The notes under the pieces were generated by a model. That model did no database searches. It was given only the letters and a program-made list of their open reading frames with translations, and had not been told where the DNA came from. From contig JADFKM010000066.1 in the NCBI GenBank assembly GCA_022564935.1, positions 1 through 9,723 of the forward strand: a stretch of DNA of 9,723 nucleotides, in the 5' to 3' direction. Positions 6,564 through 9,723 of the stretch are shown piece after piece. Made by a program: the position numbers and the translations under genes. The DNA comes from Candidatus Dadabacteria bacterium. Lineage in GTDB: Bacteria > Desulfobacterota_D > UBA1144 > Nemesobacterales > JADFKM01. Within the stretch, counting starts at the first letter, position 1, and every line of letters begins with the position of its first letter.

Positions 6564-8444
6564 TTAATTTTGTTCAGATTCTTGCCCAGCCTTTTGCTCT
6601 ACCTCGTTGCCTTCTTCACTTTTTTGCTCTTTAGTGCCGCTTCTAGAGTAAATGGTACTGGCAAATTTATATGCAGATTCTTGAAGTTTTCCAAGTGTTA
6701 ATTTAATTTCTGTACAATCATCACTGTTTTGCAGAACCTCTTTCATCTTTTCCATCGACTGTTCGATGCTGTCTTTGGTCTGATTGTCAATTTTATCCCC
6801 ATAGGCACTCAACGTCCTGCCCACAGATATCATGATCCCTTCGGCTTCATTTTTAACAATGGCTAGTTCCTTTCTTCTCTGGTCTTCCTCATGATACTTC
6901 TCACTCTCTTCTATTATGTTCTCAATTTCTGCTTCCGTCAGACCACCGGTAGGGGATATTCTAATTGCCTGTTCCTTTTGCGTTCCCAAATCCTTGGCTG
7001 AAACGTGCACAATTCCATCAGCGTCTATATCAAATGAAACCTCTATTTGTGGAACTCCCCTGGGGGCTGGAGGGAGTCCGATCAGCTCAAATTTCGCAAG
7101 AGAAATATTATGTTCCGCCATTTCCCTTTCTCCCTGCAGCACATGGACACTAACAAAATCCTGATTATCAAACGCAGTGGTAAATACCCTGCTCTTTTTC
7201 GTAGGTATCGTGGTATTTCTGTCGATTAGAGAAGTAAATAAGCCGCCTTTTATTTCGACGCCCAAAGACAGAGGAACTACGTCGAGGAGAAGCACTTCAT
7301 CCACTTTGCCTTCCAGTACCCCGCCTTGAACGGCCGCCCCTATTGCAATAACCTCATCGGGATTAATCCCTTTTTTTTGAGGCTCCTTGCCGAAAATCTC
7401 CTTAACCTTTTCCTGAACTCGCGGCATCCTGGTCATACCACCCGCAAGAATAACTTCATCTATATCCTCGGGCTTGACTCCCGAATCTTTAAGGACTTTC
7501 TCACAAGGGGGCTGCAATCTTTCGATCAGATCATTTACCAGCTCTTCAAATTTGGCCCTGTTAATTGTAACGTTCAAATGCTTTGGCCCCTCCGAGTCGA
7601 CGGCAATAAAGGGGAGATTTATATTTGTTTCCACAACAGAGGACAGTTCGTGCTTGGCCTTTTCAACGGCCTCCCTTATCCTCTGCAGGGCCATCCTATC
7701 GGACTGCAGGTCTGTGTCATGCTCCTTTTTAAACTCCTCAAGCACGTATTCCACCATTCTCAAATCGAAGTCTTCTCCGCCTAAGAACGTATCGCCGCTC
7801 GTCGCTTTAACATCAAAGACCCCGTTTGCCATTTCAAGAATTGAAATATCAAACGTGCCGCCGCCAAGATCAAACACCGCAACTCTCAGGTTGGCTTTCC
7901 GATCCATCCCATAAGCAAGGGCAGCGGCAGTAGGCTCATTTATGATTCGCTTTACATTAAGCCCGGCAATCTTCCCGGCATCTTTTGTAGCCTGCCGCTG
8001 ACGATCATTAAAGTGTGCAGGAACGGTAATTACGGCCTCGTTAACCTCGTAGCCGAGAAATTCCTCGGCAATCTGTTTCATTTTTGTAAGGATTATCCCG
8101 GATATCTCTTCAGGACTTAAACTTTTGTCGCCCACCTTGGCCCAAGCATCACCAGATTCGCTGGGGACGATCTCATATGAGGACATCTGCTTTGCTTTTA
8201 GTACTTCAGGAGTATCAATTCGTCTGCCAATAAGCCTCTTTACCGCCGAAATGGTACTCAGTGGGTTGACGGTAGCCTGTCTCTTGGCCACGGCCCCCGC
8301 GAACCGGCTGCCATCCTCAGTAAACGCTACCACCGAAGGAGTAGTGCGACTTCCTTCCTCATTGGGTATTACAATTGGCCCTTCAGCCTCTACCAAAGCA
8401 ACACATGAATTTGTAGTTCCTAAATCTATACCTACTATAGCCAA
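6564..8444 (-). CDS. dnaK: Chaperone DnaK (Hsp70)
   Basis: ATP-dependent chaperone that binds exposed hydrophobic segments of client proteins, with DnaJ and GrpE as cofactors. The 626-residue protein has an actin-like nucleotide-binding domain (GIDLGTTNS at 5-13, VPAHFND at 141-147, [11 protein letters not shown] at 169-179, FDLGGGTFD at 191-199, AGGMTRMP at 334-341). The linker VLLLDVVPL follows at 385-393, then the beta-sandwich substrate domain to about 500 and a helical lid. Most DnaK linkers read DVTPL; here Val replaces Thr390. The C-terminus is a Glu/Gln-rich tail ending QESEQN and lacks the usual EEV-type acidic motif. The start is TTG: it gives the canonical [18 protein letters not shown] precedes it by 5 bases, and an in-frame TAA lies two codons upstream, which excludes an earlier start. 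grpE ends 37 bases upstream. Confidence 0.98.
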   Translation of the reverse strand: MAIVGIDLGTTNSCVALVEAEGPIVIPNEEGSRTTPSVVAFTEDGSRFAGAVAKRQATVNPLSTISAVKRLIGRRIDTPEVLKAKQMSSYEIVPSESGDAWAKVGDKSLSPEEISGIILTKMKQIAEEFLGYEVNEAVITVPAHFNDRQRQATKDAGKIAGLNVKRIINEPTAAALAYGMDRKANLRVAVFDLGGGTFDISILEMANGVFDVKATSGDTFLGGEDFDLRMVEYVLEEFKKEHDTDLQSDRMALQRIREAVEKAKHELSSVVETNINLPFIAVDSEGPKHLNVTINRAKFEELVNDLIERLQPPCEKVLKDSGVKPEDIDEVILAGGMTRMPRVQEKVKEIFGKEPQKKGINPDEVIAIGAAVQGGVLEGKVDEVLLLDVVPLSLGVEIKGGLFTSLIDRNTTIPTKKSRVFTTAFDNQDFVSVHVLQGEREMAEHNISLAKFELIGLPPAPRGVPQIEVSFDIDADGIVHVSAKDLGTQKEQAIRISPTGGLTEAEIENIIEESEKYHEEDQRRKELAIVKNEAEGIMISVGRTLSAYGDKIDNQTKDSIEQSMEKMKEVLQNSDDCTEIKLTLGKLQESAYKFASTIYSRSGTKEQKSEEGNEVEQKAGQESEQN

Positions 8445-8449
8445 TTTTT

Positions 8450-8455
8450 ATCACC
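8450..8455 (-). promoter_or_regulatory. Ribosome binding site selecting the TTG start of dnaK
   Basis: On the minus strand GGTGAT, a six-base match to the anti-Shine-Dalgarno end of 16S rRNA, lies 5 bases before the TTG at 8444-8442. The in-frame TAA at 8450-8448 overlaps it, so no earlier in-frame start exists. Confidence 0.65.
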
Positions 8456-8481
8456 TTCCCTTTACTTATGTATTGATTAAA

Positions 8482-9723
8482 TCAACTACTCTCCTCAAGG
8501 TCCTGTTCCTCGCCTTGGGTTTCCTTAGGGTTTTCGGCTCTGGAAACGGCTACCAGTGAAGGCCTAATCAACTTATCCTTAAGCATATATCCCCTTAATA
8601 TTTCTGAAAGCACCAGTCCCGGAGAGAGGTCCTTGGATTCAACGTGTTCTATTGCCTGGTGAATCCTCGGGTCAAATTTTTCCCCCGGAGAAATTTCAAT
8701 AGGCTTAACGCCGAACTTCTCCAAGGCGACCAAAAACTGCCTGTGAACAAGCTTTATCCCTTCCACAATCGAACCCGGGTTTTCCGGCGACTCTGAGTGC
8801 TGCAGGGCCCTTTCGAGATTATCAACCACTGTGAGGAATTCTTTTATCAGCTCTTCATTGCCGTAGGCCATAATATCGGCCTTCTCCTTAATCACCCTCT
8901 TTTTATAATTCTCAAAGTCGGCCACAATTCTAAGATAGCGCTCATAAAGCTCATCGTATCCACCCTTATCACCTTCAAGCTCCTCATCAGTTATTTCAGT
9001 GGACTCCAAAACACCTGCGTCCTCATCATCTTTGCCGGCAAACTGCTCGGGGGCCTGGACGGTTTCATCTTCAGAACATGAGCCATTCACCGATTCGGAC
9101 TGTTCATCGATGCCCGGAGTTTCAAATTTGGATCCAGCACCGCCTTCAGTTTCCGGATCACCTTCATTAAGCTGCAACACCTCATCACCTCGTTCTTCAG
9201 CAATTTCATCCACTGATTCCAGATCCTCTTCTTCAAGCTCTTCCAACCCATCATCTTCGGCCACTTCCTCTTTGTCCTCACTCCGAGCGTCCGTATCTTC
9301 TGAGATTTCTGTAGTCACTTCCGCATCACCTTCGGCAGAAAATGATTCTTTATCCTCATCTGAATAGGCTTTTGAATCCGGTGTTGACTCCAACTGCTCC
9401 ACTCCATCAGCTGAGAGTACCGTCGGTTTCGGATCATCCAGTTCCAAAGGCTCTCCCTTCTTGAGAGAGGGTTCATCTTTAGAAGGCTTGCGTTTTATTT
9501 TTAATCTGGCAACCCTATCGAATGTTTCCGATTTATTTTCAAAACCCTCATCCGAAGCGGGGAGGTCAATTTGCGGAGGTTCTTTACCCTCCTCGCTTTC
9601 TTTCTCATTTTGGTCTTCTTCTAGGGTGTCCTCTACTTCCAGAACCTCTTCGGGCTCATCTTCGTCAAGAAGGTTGGTAAGATTCAAATCTGCCTTTCCC
9701 TTTCCCTTATTCTTTGCCTTTTT
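8482..9723 (-). CDS. grpE: Nucleotide exchange factor GrpE with long acidic N-terminal extension, 5' end uncertain
   Basis: GrpE releases ADP from DnaK and so drives client release. Numbered from the TTG at 9687, the GrpE core starts near residue 243: a long dimerising helix (YDELYERYLRIVADFENYKKR), then NEELIKEFLTVVDNLERAL, and the beta domain with GEKFDPRIHQAIE and LRGYMLKDKLIRPSLVAV. The core is about 150 residues, the normal size. In front of it lie about 240 residues very rich in Glu, Asp and Ser with one basic patch at about 61-78 (RLKIKRKPSK), predicted to be disordered; most GrpE proteins have only 30-50 residues there. The TTG at 9687 is a possible start (an AAAGG lies upstream), but the frame stays open to the window edge and reads a lysine-rich KKAKNKGKGKAD. 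The true start may therefore be outside the window. It is the first visible gene of the chaperone operon. No CIRCE element or heat-shock promoter is in view, because the upstream region is missing. Confidence 0.93.
   Translation of the reverse strand, partial: KKAKNKGKGKADLNLTNLLDEDEPEEVLEVEDTLEEDQNEKESEEGKEPPQIDLPASDEGFENKSETFDRVARLKIKRKPSKDEPSLKKGEPLELDDPKPTVLSADGVEQLESTPDSKAYSDEDKESFSAEGDAEVTTEISEDTDARSEDKEEVAEDDGLEELEEEDLESVDEIAEERGDEVLQLNEGDPETEGGAGSKFETPGIDEQSESVNGSCSEDETVQAPEQFAGKDDEDAGVLESTEITDEELEGDKGGYDELYERYLRIVADFENYKKRVIKEKADIMAYGNEELIKEFLTVVDNLERALQHSESPENPGSIVEGIKLVHRQFLVALEKFGVKPIEISPGEKFDPRIHQAIEHVESKDLSPGLVLSEILRGYMLKDKLIRPSLVAVSRAENPKETQGEEQDLEESS

Noticed and set aside
8473-8485. 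TTGATTAAATCAA palindrome between grpE and dnaK, considered as an operator or CIRCE-like site
   Set aside because: It is too short, overlaps the grpE stop codon, and does not resemble the CIRCE consensus (TTAGCACTC, nine bases, GAGTGCTAA).
8999-9367. Plus-strand serine-rich frame of 122 codons
   Set aside because: It is the antisense of the Glu/Asp-rich grpE extension; the poly-serine results from reverse-complemented GAA/GAG/GAT codons.

Overview
The window is mostly housekeeping DNA from a diderm (Gram-negative type) bacterium. The best sign of this is a lipoprotein of the RlpA type with a peptidoglycan-binding SPOR domain, which belongs to an outer-membrane cell envelope. Nothing in the sequence fixes the phylum. 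Base composition is mixed, genes use ATG, GTG and TTG starts, and the intergenic stretches are fairly long and AT-rich. No tRNA, rRNA, CRISPR array, transposase, integrase or phage gene was seen.

Layout from left to right. Positions 1-372 hold no convincing gene, only short repeats and promoter-like AT-rich sequence. At 373-1038 (+) is an RlpA-like lipoprotein. At about 1192-1632 (+) is a broken moaE (large subunit of molybdopterin synthase) whose frame is interrupted at two homopolymer runs. At 1686-2561 (-), convergent with it, is a secreted endonuclease/exonuclease/phosphatase-fold protein. Positions 2562-3171 form a 610-base AT-rich gap with weak promoter-like sites and small hairpins. 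At 3172-5241 (+) is a compact panB-panC-panD cluster, with gaps of 9 and 15 bases. At 5439-9723 (-), convergent with it, is a grpE-dnaK-dnaJ chaperone operon, with grpE probably running off the right edge.

The genes fall into functional blocks. PanB makes ketopantoate and PanD makes beta-alanine, which PanC joins (after ketopantoate is reduced by an enzyme not encoded here) to give pantothenate, the precursor of coenzyme A. DnaK, its J-domain partner DnaJ and its nucleotide exchange factor GrpE form one folding machine and are ordered grpE, dnaK, dnaJ in the direction of transcription. RlpA acts on septal peptidoglycan. The nuclease-fold protein and the moaE remnant have no evident link to their neighbours.

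The points most worth a second look are the roughly 240-residue acidic extension in front of the GrpE core, the moaE frame breaks with intact catalytic residues downstream, and the much reduced glycine/phenylalanine region of DnaJ. I found no convincing new multi-gene system here.
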